A DNA stretch of 64,000 nt from Rhipicephalus microplus (lineage: Eukaryota; Arthropoda; Arachnida; Ixodida; Ixodidae), in assembly GCF_043290135.1 (NCBI RefSeq), contig NC_134707.1:143903319-143967318 (forward strand), in the 5' to 3' direction. The translations under genes were made by a program, and so were the position numbers. Numbering within the stretch: the stretch's first letter is position 1; every line of letters begins with the position of its first letter. The notes under the pieces were generated by a model. It saw nothing but the letters and a program-made list of their open reading frames with translations. It was not told where the DNA came from and searched no databases. This document shows positions 14,801-25,314 of the stretch, piece after piece.

Positions 14801-16036
14801 ACTTTACAACTAGAAACTCCGCAACTAGAAACCCGACAACTAGAAACTCAACAACTAGAAACTCCACACCTATTATTTCTACACCTTGAAACTCCACAAC
14901 TAAAACTCGACAACTAAAACTTCACAACTAGAAACTCCACAACTAGAAACTCCGCAACTAGACTCTCCCCAACTGGAAACTCCCCAACTAGAAACTCTGC
15001 CACTAGAAACTCCGCAACTAGAAACTCTGCAACTAGAAACTCCATAACTAAAAACTCCACAGCTAGAAACCCCACAACTATAAACTTCACAACTAGAAAC
15101 TCCACAACTAGAAACTCCGCAACTAGAAACTCCGCAGCTAGAAACTCCCCAACTTGAGACTTCGCAGCTAGAAACTCGGCAACTAGAATCTCCACAACTA
15201 GAAACTCTGCGACTAGAAACTCCGCAACTACAAACTCCGCAACCTAAAACTCAACAACTGGAGACTGCACAACTAGAAACTCCACAGCTACGAACCTCGA
15301 AACTAGAAACTCCACAACTTGAAACTCTGCAACTAGAAACTCCACAACTAGAAAAGTCTGCAACTAGAAACTCTGCAACTAAGAACTCCGCAACTAGAAA
15401 CTCCAGAGCCAGAAATTCCACAACTTGAAACACCACAACTAGATACTCCACAACAACAAATTCCAACTTTAGAAACTCCAGAACTAGAAACTCCGCAACT
15501 TGAGACTTCGCAACTAGAAACTCGGCAACTAGAATCTCCACAACTAGAAACTCTGCAACTAGAAACTTAGCAACTAGAAACTCCACAGCTAGAAACTCCA
15601 CAACTAGAGACTCCACAACTCGAAACTCCACAACTACAAACCCCACAACTAGAAACTCCACAACTTGAAACTCCACAACTTGAGAGTTCGCAACTAGAAA
15701 CTGGAACTCTAGAAACTCCACAACTAGAGACTCCGCAACTAGAAACTCCACAACTAGAAATTCTGCAACTAGAAACTCCACAACGAGAAAACTCCGCAAC
15801 TAGAAACTCTGCAACTAGAAACTCCGCAACTAGAAACTTTTCACCTAGAAACTCCACAACTTGAAACACCACAACTAGATACTCCACAACTACAAATTGC
15901 ACAACTAGAAACTACACAACCAGAAACTCCGAAACTAGAAACTCCGCAGCTAGAAAATCCACAACTAGAAACTCCAAAACTAGATACTCCACAACTACAG
16001 ACTCCGCAACTACAAAACTCCGCAACTAGAAACTCC

Positions 16037-16126
16037 ACAACTAGACGATTCGACACTATTAACTCTACAACTTCAAAATCCAAAACTATCAACTCCACAA
16101 CTTGAAACGCCGCTACTAGATACTCC
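16037..16126. repeat. HOR anchor block 4
   Basis: Anchor with GATTCGACACT and CTCTACAACTT, 4278 bp after anchor 3. Its block B partner is the anchor at 35827. Confidence 0.85.
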
Positions 16127-19040
16127 ACAACTACAAACTCCACAACTAGAAACTCCACAACTTGGAACTCCGCAACTAGAAACTCCGCCACTAGAATCTC
16201 CACAACTAGAAAGTCCGCAACTAGAAACTCTGCATCTAGAAACTCCGCAACTAGAAACTCCACAGCTAGAAACACCACAAATGGAAACCCCACAAGTAGA
16301 TACTCCACAACTAAGAACCCCACAACTAGAAACTCCACAACTAGAAACTCAACAACTTGAGACTTCGCAACTAGAAACTCGACAACTAGAAACTCAACAA
16401 CTACAAACCTCACAACTAGAAACTCCACAACTAGAAACTCTGCAACTAGAAACTCCACAGCTAGAAAATCCAAGACTAGAAACTCTGCAACAAGAAACTC
16501 AGCAAATAGAAACTCCACAACTAGATACTCCACAACTAGAAACTCAACAGCCAGAGACTCCACAACTAGAGACTGCACATTTAGAGATGCCGCAACTTGA
16601 AACTCCACAGCTAGAAACTCCGCAACTAGAAACTCCACAACCAGAAACTTTACAACTAGAAACTCCATAACTAGACACTTCGGAACTAGAAACTCCACAA
16701 CTAGAAACTCCACAACCAGAGACTCCAAAACCATAGACTGCACAACTAGAGACTCCGCAACTAGAAACTCCACAGCTAGAAACTCTGCAACTACAAACTC
16801 CACAAATAGAGACTCCGCCACTAGAAACTCGACAACTAGAAACTCCACAGTTAGAAATTCCACAACTATAAACTCCACAACCAGAAACTCCACAACTAGA
16901 GACTCCAAAACAAGAGACTGCACAATTAGAGACTCCGCAACTAGATACTCCAAAACTAGGAACTCTGCAACTAGAAAATCTACAACTACAAACTCAAAAA
17001 CTAAAAACTACAAATAGAAACTCCACAATTAGAAACTCCACAAGTAGACACTCCACAACTAGAAACTCCACAACTAGAAACTCCACAACTTGAAACACCA
17101 AAACTAGATACTCCACAACTACAAATTCCACAACTAAAAACTCCACAACTAGAAACTCCGCAACTAAAAACTCCCTAACTAGAAACTCCCCAACTAGAAA
17201 CTTTGCAACTAGAATTTCCGCAACTAGAAAGTCTGCAACAAGAAACTCTGTAACTAGAAACTCCACAACTAGAAACCCCACAACTATAAACTTCACAACT
17301 AGAAGCTCAACAACTAGAGACTGCACAACTAGAAACTCCACAACTAGAAAACTCCGCAACTAGAAACTCTGCAACTAGATACTCCGAAACTAGAAACTCC
17401 ATAGATAGAAACTCCACTACTAGAGACTCCACAACTAGAAACTCCACAACTAGAAACTCCACAACTACGAACCTCACAACTAGAAACTCCACAGCTAGAA
17501 ACTCCGCAACTAGAAACTCCACAACTTGAAACTCCGCCACTAGAATCTCCACAACTAGAAAACTCCGCAACTAGAAAATTTACAGCTAGAAACTACACAA
17601 CTTGAGACTTTGCAACTAGAAACTCTGCAACAAGAAACTCCGCAACTAGACACTGCACAGCTAGTAACTCCGCAACTAGAAACTCCACAACTTGAAACTC
17701 CGCCTCTAGAATCTCCACAACTTGAAAACTCCGCAACTAGAAACTCTGCAACTAGAAACTTCGCAACTAGAAACTCCACAGCTAGAAACTCCACAACTAG
17801 AGACTCCACAACTAGAAACTCCAAAACTACGAACCCCACAACTACGAACCCCACAAGTAGAAACTCCACAACTAGAAACTCAACAACTAGAAACTCCACA
17901 AATTGAGACTTCGCAACTAGAAACTCCACAACTATGAACTCCACTACTAGAGACTCCACAACTAGAAACTCCACAACTAGAAACTCCACAACTACGAACC
18001 TCACAACTAGAAACTCCACAGCTAGAAACTCCGCAACTAGAAACTCCACATCTTGAAACTCCGCCACTAGAATCTCCACAACTAGAAAACTCCGCAACTA
18101 GAAACTCTGCAACTAGAAACTCCGCAACTAGAAACTCCGCAACTAGAAACTTCACAGCTAGAAACTCCACAACTTGAAACACCACAACTAGATACTCCAC
18201 AACTACAAATTGCACAACTAGAAACTCCACAACCAGAAACTCCGAAACTAGAAACTCCGCAGCTAGAAGCTCCACAACTTGAGACTTCGCAACTAGAAAC
18301 TCGGCAACTAGAATCTCCACATCTAGAAACTCTGCGACTAGAAACTCCGCAACTACAAACTCCGCAACCTGAAACTCCGCAACTAGAAACTCCACAACTA
18401 GAAACTCCACAACTTGAAACACCACAACTACAGACTCCACAACTAGAAACTCCACAACTACGAACCCCACAACTACGAACCCCACTACTATCAACTCCAC
18501 AACTAGAAACTCCACAACTTGAGACTTCGCAACTAGAAACTCCACAACTAGAAACTCCACTACTAGAGTCTCCACAACTAGAAACTCCATAACTAGAAGC
18601 TACACAACTAGAGACTCTACAACTACAAATTCCACAACTGGAAACTTCACAACTGCGCACCTCACATCTAGAAACTCCGCAACAACAAACTCCACAACTA
18701 GAAACTCCAACTCTAGAAACTCCACAACTAGAGACTCCACAACTAGAAACTCCACAACTAGAAACTCTGCAACTAGAAACTCCACAACTAGAAAACTCCG
18801 CAACTAGAAACTCTGCAACTAGAAACTCCGCAACTAGAAACTTCTCACCTAGAAACTCCACAACTTGAAACACCACAACTAGATACTCCACAACTACAAA
18901 TTGCACAACTAGAAACTCCACAACCAGAAACTCCGAAACTAGAAACTCCGCAGCTAGAAAATCCACAACTAGAAACTCCAAAACTAGATACTCCACAACT
19001 ACAGACTCCGCAACTACAAAACTCCGCAACTAGAAACTCC

Positions 19041-19130
19041 ACAACTAGACGATTCGACACTATTAACTCTAAAACTTCAAAATCCAAAACTATCAACTCC
19101 ACAACTTGAAACGCCGCTACTAGATACTCC
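19041..19130. repeat. HOR anchor block 5 (left flank of LINE A)
   Basis: Anchor with GATTCGACACT and the diagnostic CTCTAAAACTT. That variant is shared only with the anchors at 38786 and 51956, which flank LINE copy B and the empty site. Confidence 0.88.
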
Positions 19131-19923
19131 ACAACTACAAACTCCACAACTAGAAACTCCACAACTTGGAACTCCGCAACTAGAAACTCCGCCACTAGAA
19201 TCTCCACAACTAGAAAGTCCGCAACTAGAAACTCTGCAACTAGAAACTCCGCAACTAGAAACTCCACAGCTAGAAACACCACAAATGGAAACCCCACAAG
19301 TAGATACTCCACAACTAAGAACCCCACAACTAGAAACTCCACAACTAGAAACTCAACAACTACAAACCTCACAACTAGAAACTCCACAACTAGAAACTCT
19401 GCAACTAGAAACTCCACAGCTAGAAAATCCACAACTAGAAACTCCGCAACAAGAAACTCAGCAAATAGAAACTCCACAACTAGAAACTCCACAACTAGAA
19501 ACTCAACAGCCAGAGACTCCACAACTAGAGACTGCACATTTAGAGATGCCGCAACTTGAAACTCCACAGCTAGAAACTCCGCAACTAGAAACTCCACAAC
19601 TAGAAACTTTACAACTAGAAACTCCATAACTAGACACTTCGGAACTAGAAACTCCACAACTAGAAACTCCACAACCAGAGACTCCAAAACCATAGACTGC
19701 ACAACTAGAGGCTCCGCAACTAGAAACTCCACAGCTAGAAACTCCGCAACTAGAAACTCCACAAATAGAGACTCCGCCACTAGAAACTCGACAACTAGAA
19801 ACTCCACAGTTAGAAATTCCACAACTATAAACTCCACAACCAGAAACTCCACAACTAGAGACTCCAAAACAAGAGACTGCACAATTAGAGACTCCGCAAC
19901 TAGATACTCCAAAACTAGGAACT

Positions 19924-19934
19924 CTGCAACTAGA
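19924..19934. repeat. Target-site duplication, 3' side of LINE A
   Basis: CTGCAACTAGA directly abuts the GA-repeat end of LINE copy A. The same 11 bp abuts the other end of the element, and the unoccupied paralogue carries it once at 52839-52849. Confidence 0.93.
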
Positions 19935-20084
19935 GAGAGAGAGAGAGAGAAAATTTTAATGCGGAAAGGCAGGGAGGTTAACCAGAAAACATATCCGGTT
20001 TGCTACCCTGCACTGGGGAAAGGGTAAGGGGAAAGGGAGGAAGAGAAGCACAAACACACATACACACACTCGCACACAGTAGTG
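19935..20084 (-). other. LINE 3' UTR and (TC)8 terminus, copy A
   Basis: 150 bp after the ORF2 stop. In element orientation there is a TG-rich tract (20045-20080), a pyrimidine-rich stretch, the motif GGTTAACCTCCCTGCC, then ATTAAAATTT and eight TC dinucleotides (19935-19950) directly against the TSD. There is no poly(A) tail and no clear AATAAA signal. A microsatellite 3' end is known for several I-group LINEs. Confidence 0.85.
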
Positions 20085-23000
20085 TCACAATCGTTCTACG
20101 AGGCGGGTCGCTCGCAGAAACTTCATCAGCGCCTTCGTTGCTTTCTGGCGTGAAGCTCGATCTTTCCGACATTCCAAGATTGACTGCTCAGAAAATGGCT
20201 GGTCGTCGAGGCGAGCAAACACTGCTGAGAGGGACTGTCGCTGAGAGCTGTACTGGGGGCACTGACATAAAATATGTTCAATTGTTTCGTCATTGTCGCA
20301 ATGGTCGCATGTAGCGCTGTCTCTCATTCCGATGCGGCAGGCAAAAGCGTTCGTGAAAGACACCCCAAGCCACATACGGCAGAGAAGGGTCGTCTCGGAT
20401 CGGGGTAGGCCAGATGGAATAGTAAGTCGTAGGCATGGGTCCAGGCGGTGAAGACGGGTGTGGAGAAAACCGGGCGTATTCCGCATAGACCTTGCGACAT
20501 CCTGCGCAAGCGTATTAATCTTTGCTGCTGCGTCGCTTCTTGATAGTGGAATGGGTTCCATCACTCCATTTTCGTGAGCATTCTTAGCTGCATTGTCGGC
20601 ATGCTCGTTACCGATGATGCCGCAATGGCCTGGTAACCACTGAAAAGATATGTCATGTCCTTCGTCTATTAGGTGATGGTACAGTTGTCGTATTTCGAGC
20701 GCCAATTGATCTTGAGGTCCACGACGTAGAGTATTGTGTAGACATTGGAGAGCTGGTTTCGAATCAGTAAAAATGCTCCATTTTTGTGGTGTCTCTTGGT
20801 CAATCCTGCGGAGTGCGCTGCGGAGTGCCGCGAGCTCCACGGCTGTCGATGTCGTCTTGTGTGACGTTCTGAACTGGATGGTTTCGGCTCTTGCTGGGAA
20901 GATCACAGCTCCTGCAGATCCTCCAACAGTTGTCGAGCCATCCGTGTAAAGTTTGACATGATCTTTGTATTCTTCGTGTAGCATGAGTAGAATCATCTGC
21001 TTTAAAGCTGGCGCCGAGAGCTCCGCCTTCTTGCGAATCCCCGGCACTGTCAAGCGCAGTTTTGGTCGGTCCAAGCACCAAGGAGGTGTTAGTATCCGTT
21101 CCGGAGGTGTGTAGACTGTTGGAAGGCACTCACGGAAAGTCAATACTCTCTTACAGAAGGAGGCACTCGGTCGATCTTCTGGAAGCGAAGCTAGGTGGTG
21201 GGCAGGGGCGCGAGCAAGGTGTCTAATATGAGCTCTAAGCACCTCCAAAGTAATGTGCACTGTGGCCGGATAATCTTTGGCGATTGCGATGGTTTCCGCT
21301 GTTGATGTACAGCGTGGTAATCCAAGACAAACTCTGAGTGCCTGGCCCTGGGCGTTTTCTATTGTGCGTATACTGCTTTTGCAAGCGTTCGTCAGAACCG
21401 GCAAGCTATACCGCAGGTACCCCAGAAACAGCGTTTTGTACAAATGCAACATCGCGTGCACTGATGTGCCCCACGTTTTGCCTCCGAGGAACTTGAAAAG
21501 TTGTGCGATGGCCGTTAGGCGCTTCTTTAGAGTGGCCACATGGGGACTCCAGCAGAGATTTCGATCGATCGTGACCCCCAAAAACCTGTGGGTCCTGGCG
21601 TAGCAGACACTGTGTCCATTGATGGCGATGGGATATGACGTCATTGCCTTCCGCGTGAACGCGACCAGCGCCGATTTCTCAGGAGAAATCTCGAGGCCTT
21701 GTTCTCTAAGGTACGCCGATATTGAATTCGCTGCTTTCTGGAGTCTCGCACGTACCTGAGGACGTGTTACACCTGATGTCCAGGCACAAATATCATCTGC
21801 ATAGAGAGATATCTGCACGGAATCTGGTATGCGTTCAACGAGACCGATCAGAACCAGGTTGAACAGTGTGGGGCTCAATACACCACCTTGAGGAACACCA
21901 CGGTGTGTATAATGTTCAGAAGTCGGCCCATCATCAGTTTGCATAAACAATGATCTCATATGTAGGTAGCATTGGATCCAGCGGTACACTCGCCCACCCA
22001 AACCAACTGACTCGAGGGCGTCAAGTATGGCTTCGTGAGAAACATTGTCATATGCTCCTTTGACATCTAAAAATAGTGCGACAGATAACCGTCTGCTCAT
22101 TTTCTGGTGTTGTACGTAGGTCACCAGGTCAATGACATTGTCAATGGAGCTCCGAAGACGACGAAAACCGGCCATGGCGTCTGGATATATTCTATGGCGT
22201 TCTAGGAACCACTCGAGTCTGGCAAGGATCATTCGCTCCATCAGCTTCCCTACGCAACTAGCCAGCGCTATTGGGCGGTATGATGTCAGCTCTAGAGGCG
22301 ATTTTCCAGGTTTGAGAAGTGCAACCAACCGGCTTGTTTTCCACTCTCTGGGGACCGTTCCATCTCTCCAAGACTCATTGAATACTTCCAGCAAAGCACT
22401 TCGTGCTCGATCACCGAGATTGCATAATAGGCGGTATGATATGCCATCCGGCCCAGGCGATGACAATCGATTGCATGAAGCAAGAGCCACATTCAGTTCT
22501 TCCATTGAAAAAGGCAGGTCCAGGTGCGGGTCAAGGGAATGTGGCGTGTAATGAGCAGTAAGGGCTTCTGTGCAATTTGGTGGGCCCGCAATCTTCCTAC
22601 AAAAATCTTCCGCTACCTCGATATCCCTTCTATTTTGGAAAAGGGCCAAGGCTTTAAACGGAAAACGTTGTTGGGGAAATGTGCGTAGGCCTCGCACGGT
22701 TCACCATATTTGAGAAAGCGGTTTGCGAGGGTCTAGACTCGCGCAAAATTTCGCCCACCGTTGAAACTCCAGTTTGTCTATACGACGCTGGATCTTCTTT
22801 TGCATGCGCCTGGCCATCCGTAGATCTTGAATGGATTTTGTGCGTCGATATCTACGCTCCGCACGCCGACGAGTCGCACGGAGTCGCTCTAACTCCATGT
22901 CCGTTTCTGAGGGCCTTGAAGAATATGCCAGCGTGCGCATCGCACTCTGCGCTGCTTGTTTGATCGCTTGCTCAATGTCAGAGGTTAAGCCTTTTTCACA

Positions 23001-23756
23001 AGCGTGTTCAATGTTGGTTTTGAATGCTGAAAGATCGATCTTCCGTACGGTTTTCGGCGGGTGGTCGCTAGCAAAGCCTTCGATGGTGAGATAACTGGGG
23101 ATGTGATCGCTACCATGTGTCTCGATGTCTAAAAACCACTTAACGCTTGTGGCGAAGCGACGTGACACGAACGTCAAGTCCAAACAGCTGCTGTACGTTG
23201 ATCCTCGCAGAAATGTAGGGCTCCCATCATTAAGTAGAGACAGTTCATGAGTCGATACAAATGAAGCCAGCCTCCGGCCCGTGGTATTGACTTTTGAACT
23301 TCCCCAGATTGGGTGGTGGGCGTTGAAGTCTCCTATAATTATCCACGGATCCGGGACGCTCGAAAGAATGTCATCCAGTCTTTGGCAATCAAAACGGGCT
23401 GAGGGAGATAAGTAGACACCTATTAATGTGAAGGTGAGGGTTTTCTGCTTTACAGTCAGGCAAACATATTGGTTCTCATCATGAGGCGACACAGGTTGAA
23501 TGAAGTAGGTAAGCTCCCGACGAATATACACAATGACCTTGCTGCTTTCGTTTCGGGTTTTGGACGGGATTGATTCGTAGCCAGATAGCCTGATCGGGTT
23601 TGATAGTTTCGGTTCACATATTACGATGATTGGGAAAAGGTTAGAAAACACGTACTGACGAAAATCGGAAATCCGTGATCTAAGTCCTCTTGCGTTCCAC
23701 TGGATGACTGATGCTTCTCTGACGTCTTTGCGGAACGATTGTTGATCTCTTGCCAT
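20085..23756 (-). pseudogene. LINE ORF2 (EN-RT-RNase H polyprotein), copy A, nonsense-disrupted
   Basis: The reading frame corresponds to the 1223-aa ORF2 of copy B but is split by TGA at 22701-22703 (codon 352, Arg CGA in copy B). The first 351 codons (23756-22704) encode the endonuclease and the linker after it. The remaining codons, in the same frame to the TGA stop at 20085, keep the reverse transcriptase with YADD at 21792-21803, RNase H and the zinc motif. There is no frameshift. The C-to-T change on the coding strand lies at a CpG, typical of methyl-cytosine deamination. Further replacements against copy B include Gly3/Arg, Phe84/Ile, Arg291/Gln and Ile601/Arg (B/A). The product would be an endonuclease-only fragment, so this copy should not be able to mobilise itself. 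Confidence 0.93.
22701..22703 (-). other. Premature stop in LINE A ORF2
   Basis: TCA on the + strand reads TGA on the coding strand. The homologous codon in copy B (42446-42448) is TCG/CGA, Arg352. It is a single-base change at 22703 in a CpG context, between the endonuclease and reverse transcriptase regions. Confidence 0.95.
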
Positions 23757-23763
23757 GACTCTA
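23754..23763 (-). promoter_or_regulatory. ORF1-ORF2 junction, copy A
   Basis: On the coding strand the ORF1 stop TAG is followed by AGTC and then the ORF2 ATG (TAGAGTCATG). With a 4-nt gap and a frame change, ORF2 is probably made by termination-reinitiation rather than frameshift fusion. The mechanism is inference; the spacing is seen directly. Confidence 0.6.
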
Positions 23764-25149
23764 CGCGAGGGAGGCGAGGACTGGGCTCAGCGCGTCCAAC
23801 ACCTGTAACCCGCTTCGAGCGGTTGGAGTTCCCAGGCTTCTTAGTATGTCTGCCATGACAGCGACGAGGGATCGTAACATCGGGATGATCTGTCGATCGA
23901 CCCTTGACACATCCTCAACGGAAGTAGACTCGGTGTAAGGTGTAGGGCGGCGAGGCCTCGCAGGAGGCTCCTTTGCAGGCTGTGTACGCGGAAGCGTAGG
24001 CCACTCATCCGCAGCTGTGAGCTTCTCCACTTCTTTTCGCTTCGTGCTTACTACTTCACTCGTGCTCGGAGGAAATGGGTTATGCGCAACACTCTGTCCT
24101 CCACGCCTCCGTCGGCGACTACGTCGCCGCCGTACCCTTTCAGCAGCCTCTCTGTGGGTTGAATTGTCCCTAACCATTTGTTTGATAATGGCGATTTCCT
24201 TCTTAATCCGAGGGCATTCCTTGGATGCAGCATCATGCGGACCATCACAGTTTCTGCACTTCAGACTTGTTGCCCGACATGCGTCTGCAGTGTGCGGCTC
24301 AGCGCATCGGGGGCATACTGTGGTGTTTGTACATACACTCTTGATGTGACCAATTTTCATGCAGTTATGGCACTGGAGTGGTTTAGGGACAAATGGTCGA
24401 ACAGGATGTCGGAAGTGTCCCACTTTGACATGCGACGGAATGGAATCTCCTTTGAACATTATCTTTACACATCGGGTGTTTCCGAGGCGAAGTACATTCG
24501 CGATGAGAACTCCTTCGTTCGCTGGTTTTATGAGAGTTGGGAGGTCCGAGTTTGCTATGGCCAAATCTATGTCGTAGATTACTCCCGCCGTGCAGGCACC
24601 GTCCATTGGAATAACAGGTCGTACTTTGATGCCTCCCAAATCTGATACTCTGCGAAGCTTGTCTATGTCGCTGGCAGTCATTGTGTCCACAGCTAGAATA
24701 CTCTTCCGCGTGTTCACCCGGATATCCTTAATGTCGTTTGGTGCTACCCCCTCAAAGTACATAGAGAGAGCTTGCCTGTTGACTGCTCGAAGGCTGATGG
24801 TGGAGTCCTCGGGCATGAAGAGGATGGTGTGCGGCCAGCATTCTCCTTTTGACTGAGACGTTAATGTCCCTGCTGGTGAAGACGACTTGATACTTCTTCT
24901 TTTGGCCTTCCTGCTTCTCACGGTCTCGAAGTCGTCATCCGACGAGTCGTCGCCAGTGGCCGAGTACAGTTCTGTGTCCTCGCTGGTGCTCGAACAGGTG
25001 CTTCGTTTCCGCGACGAGCTTGCCAAAAGTGGTCTATGGTCGGACATAGCCGCAGAAGGCTCCACGTCCACAGCCATGATGCAGTGACTATCACCGTTGG
25101 CCTCACTGGTTCTGGGCCAGGCGCGCTGATTTACCGAGGAGCTCGCCAT
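23761..25149 (-). CDS. LINE ORF1 (gag-like nucleic-acid-binding protein), copy A
   Basis: 462-aa ORF1 protein, expected to bind the element RNA and form the retrotransposition particle. Three zinc knuckles are visible: C260-C263-H268-C273 (CX2CX4HX4C), C279-C282-H286-C291 and C298-C301-H305-C312. An arginine-rich stretch (about 338-349) follows. The N-terminus (about 40-105) is Ser/Asp-rich and probably disordered. Residues about 108-250 may form an RRM-like domain, a weak inference. I chose the ATG at 25149 because it is the first in-frame Met within the element. The frame stays open upstream into the satellite, but those codons are not part of the element. The TAG stop lies 4 bp before the ORF2 ATG. 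Against copy B: Ser150/Asn, Asp161/Ala and Pro391/Leu. Confidence 0.9.
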   Translation of the reverse strand: MASSSVNQRAWPRTSEANGDSHCIMAVDVEPSAAMSDHRPLLASSSRKRSTCSSTSEDTELYSATGDDSSDDDFETVRSRKAKRRSIKSSSPAGTLTSQSKGECWPHTILFMPEDSTISLRAVNRQALSMYFEGVAPNDIKDIRVNTRKSILAVDTMTASDIDKLRRVSDLGGIKVRPVIPMDGACTAGVIYDIDLAIANSDLPTLIKPANEGVLIANVLRLGNTRCVKIMFKGDSIPSHVKVGHFRHPVRPFVPKPLQCHNCMKIGHIKSVCTNTTVCPRCAEPHTADACRATSLKCRNCDGPHDAASKECPRIKKEIAIIKQMVRDNSTHREAAERVRRRRSRRRRRGGQSVAHNPFPPSTSEVVSTKRKEVEKLTAADEWPTLPRTQPAKEPPARPRRPTPYTESTSVEDVSRVDRQIIPMLRSLVAVMADILRSLGTPTARSGLQVLDALSPVLASLA

Positions 25150-25303
25150 AGCAGACCTCTGGCTGGGCGGACCAGTGGATGACTCCGCGTCCGTCGCCTT
25201 GGGGCAGGGAGCAGCGTCTCCCGTAGAAAGCGAAAAACTTGATAACAATGCTCGGAGCCGAAAGCAGAAGCGTTCTATGAAGAGACACTTCGTCGTCGTC
25301 GTC
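25150..25303 (-). other. LINE 5' UTR, copy A
   Basis: 154 bp from the 5' TSD to the ORF1 ATG, beginning with a GAC triplet run (25291-25303 on the + strand). An internal Pol II promoter would be expected here for an autonomous LINE, but I cannot point to a specific motif. Confidence 0.7.
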
Positions 25304-25314
25304 CTGCAACTAGA
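25304..25314. repeat. Target-site duplication, 5' side of LINE A
   Basis: CTGCAACTAGA directly follows the CGTCGTCGTCGTC end of the element (its 5' terminus on the minus strand). Satellite resumes at once, in phase with the empty site. Confidence 0.93.

Larger units (their letters stand above)
1..19934. repeat. 15-bp satellite array, segment 1
   Basis: Tandem array of a 15-bp monomer with consensus CAACTAGAAACTCCA on the + strand. Common variants swap CCACAA for CCGCAA, CTAGAA for CTTGAA, and GAAACT for GAGACT. Monomers form long HOR units: the pattern at 678-1533 recurs at 5044-5959 (shift 4366 bp) and the pattern at 2496-2777 recurs at 6945-7226 (shift 4449 bp). Anchor spacings (4297, 3691, 4278 and 3004 bp) are not multiples of 15, so the array contains short non-monomer indels. 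The segment ends at the LINE 3' junction. I see no gene in it; every ORF here is a repeat-encoded pentapeptide pattern. It could be pericentromeric or interstitial satellite, and the sequence does not say which. Confidence 0.97.
19935..25303 (-). mobile_element. Full-length non-LTR retrotransposon (LINE), copy A, ORF2 broken
   Basis: A 5369-bp LINE on the minus strand, set in satellite between perfect 11-bp target-site duplications. In element order it has a 154-bp 5' UTR beginning GACGACGACGAC, ORF1 at 25149-23761, ORF2 at 23756-20085 with one premature stop, a short TG-rich 3' UTR and a (TC)8 end. Endonuclease, reverse transcriptase and RNase H in one ORF2, with a zinc-knuckle ORF1, fit the RNase H-bearing I group of LINEs rather than Jockey or CR1. 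It differs from copy B at 13 or more positions by eye, with no indels. The 3' end motif GGTTAACCTCCCTGCC recalls LINE tails in ixodid ticks; that is memory, not a search. Confidence 0.95.

Noticed and set aside
1..19923. Dozens of long ORFs with PQLET, TRNST, EFLVV or SSCGV repeats as protein-coding genes
   Set aside because: They come from a 15-bp period that never changes frame unless an indel occurs. Several overlapping frames on both strands are open at the same place, frames differ between HOR copies, and TAA/TAG variants of the monomer interrupt them at irregular points.
20085..22697. Independent 870-aa gene starting at 22697
   Set aside because: The supposed start is a GTG just after the nonsense codon in copy A. 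In copy B the frame is continuous, so this is the downstream part of ORF2.
20734..24856. ORFs on the + strand inside the LINE (for example 21277-21603, 22132-22551, 24178-24645)
   Set aside because: They are antisense shadows of ORF1 and ORF2 and show no recognisable domains. They recur in copy B only because the LINE is duplicated.
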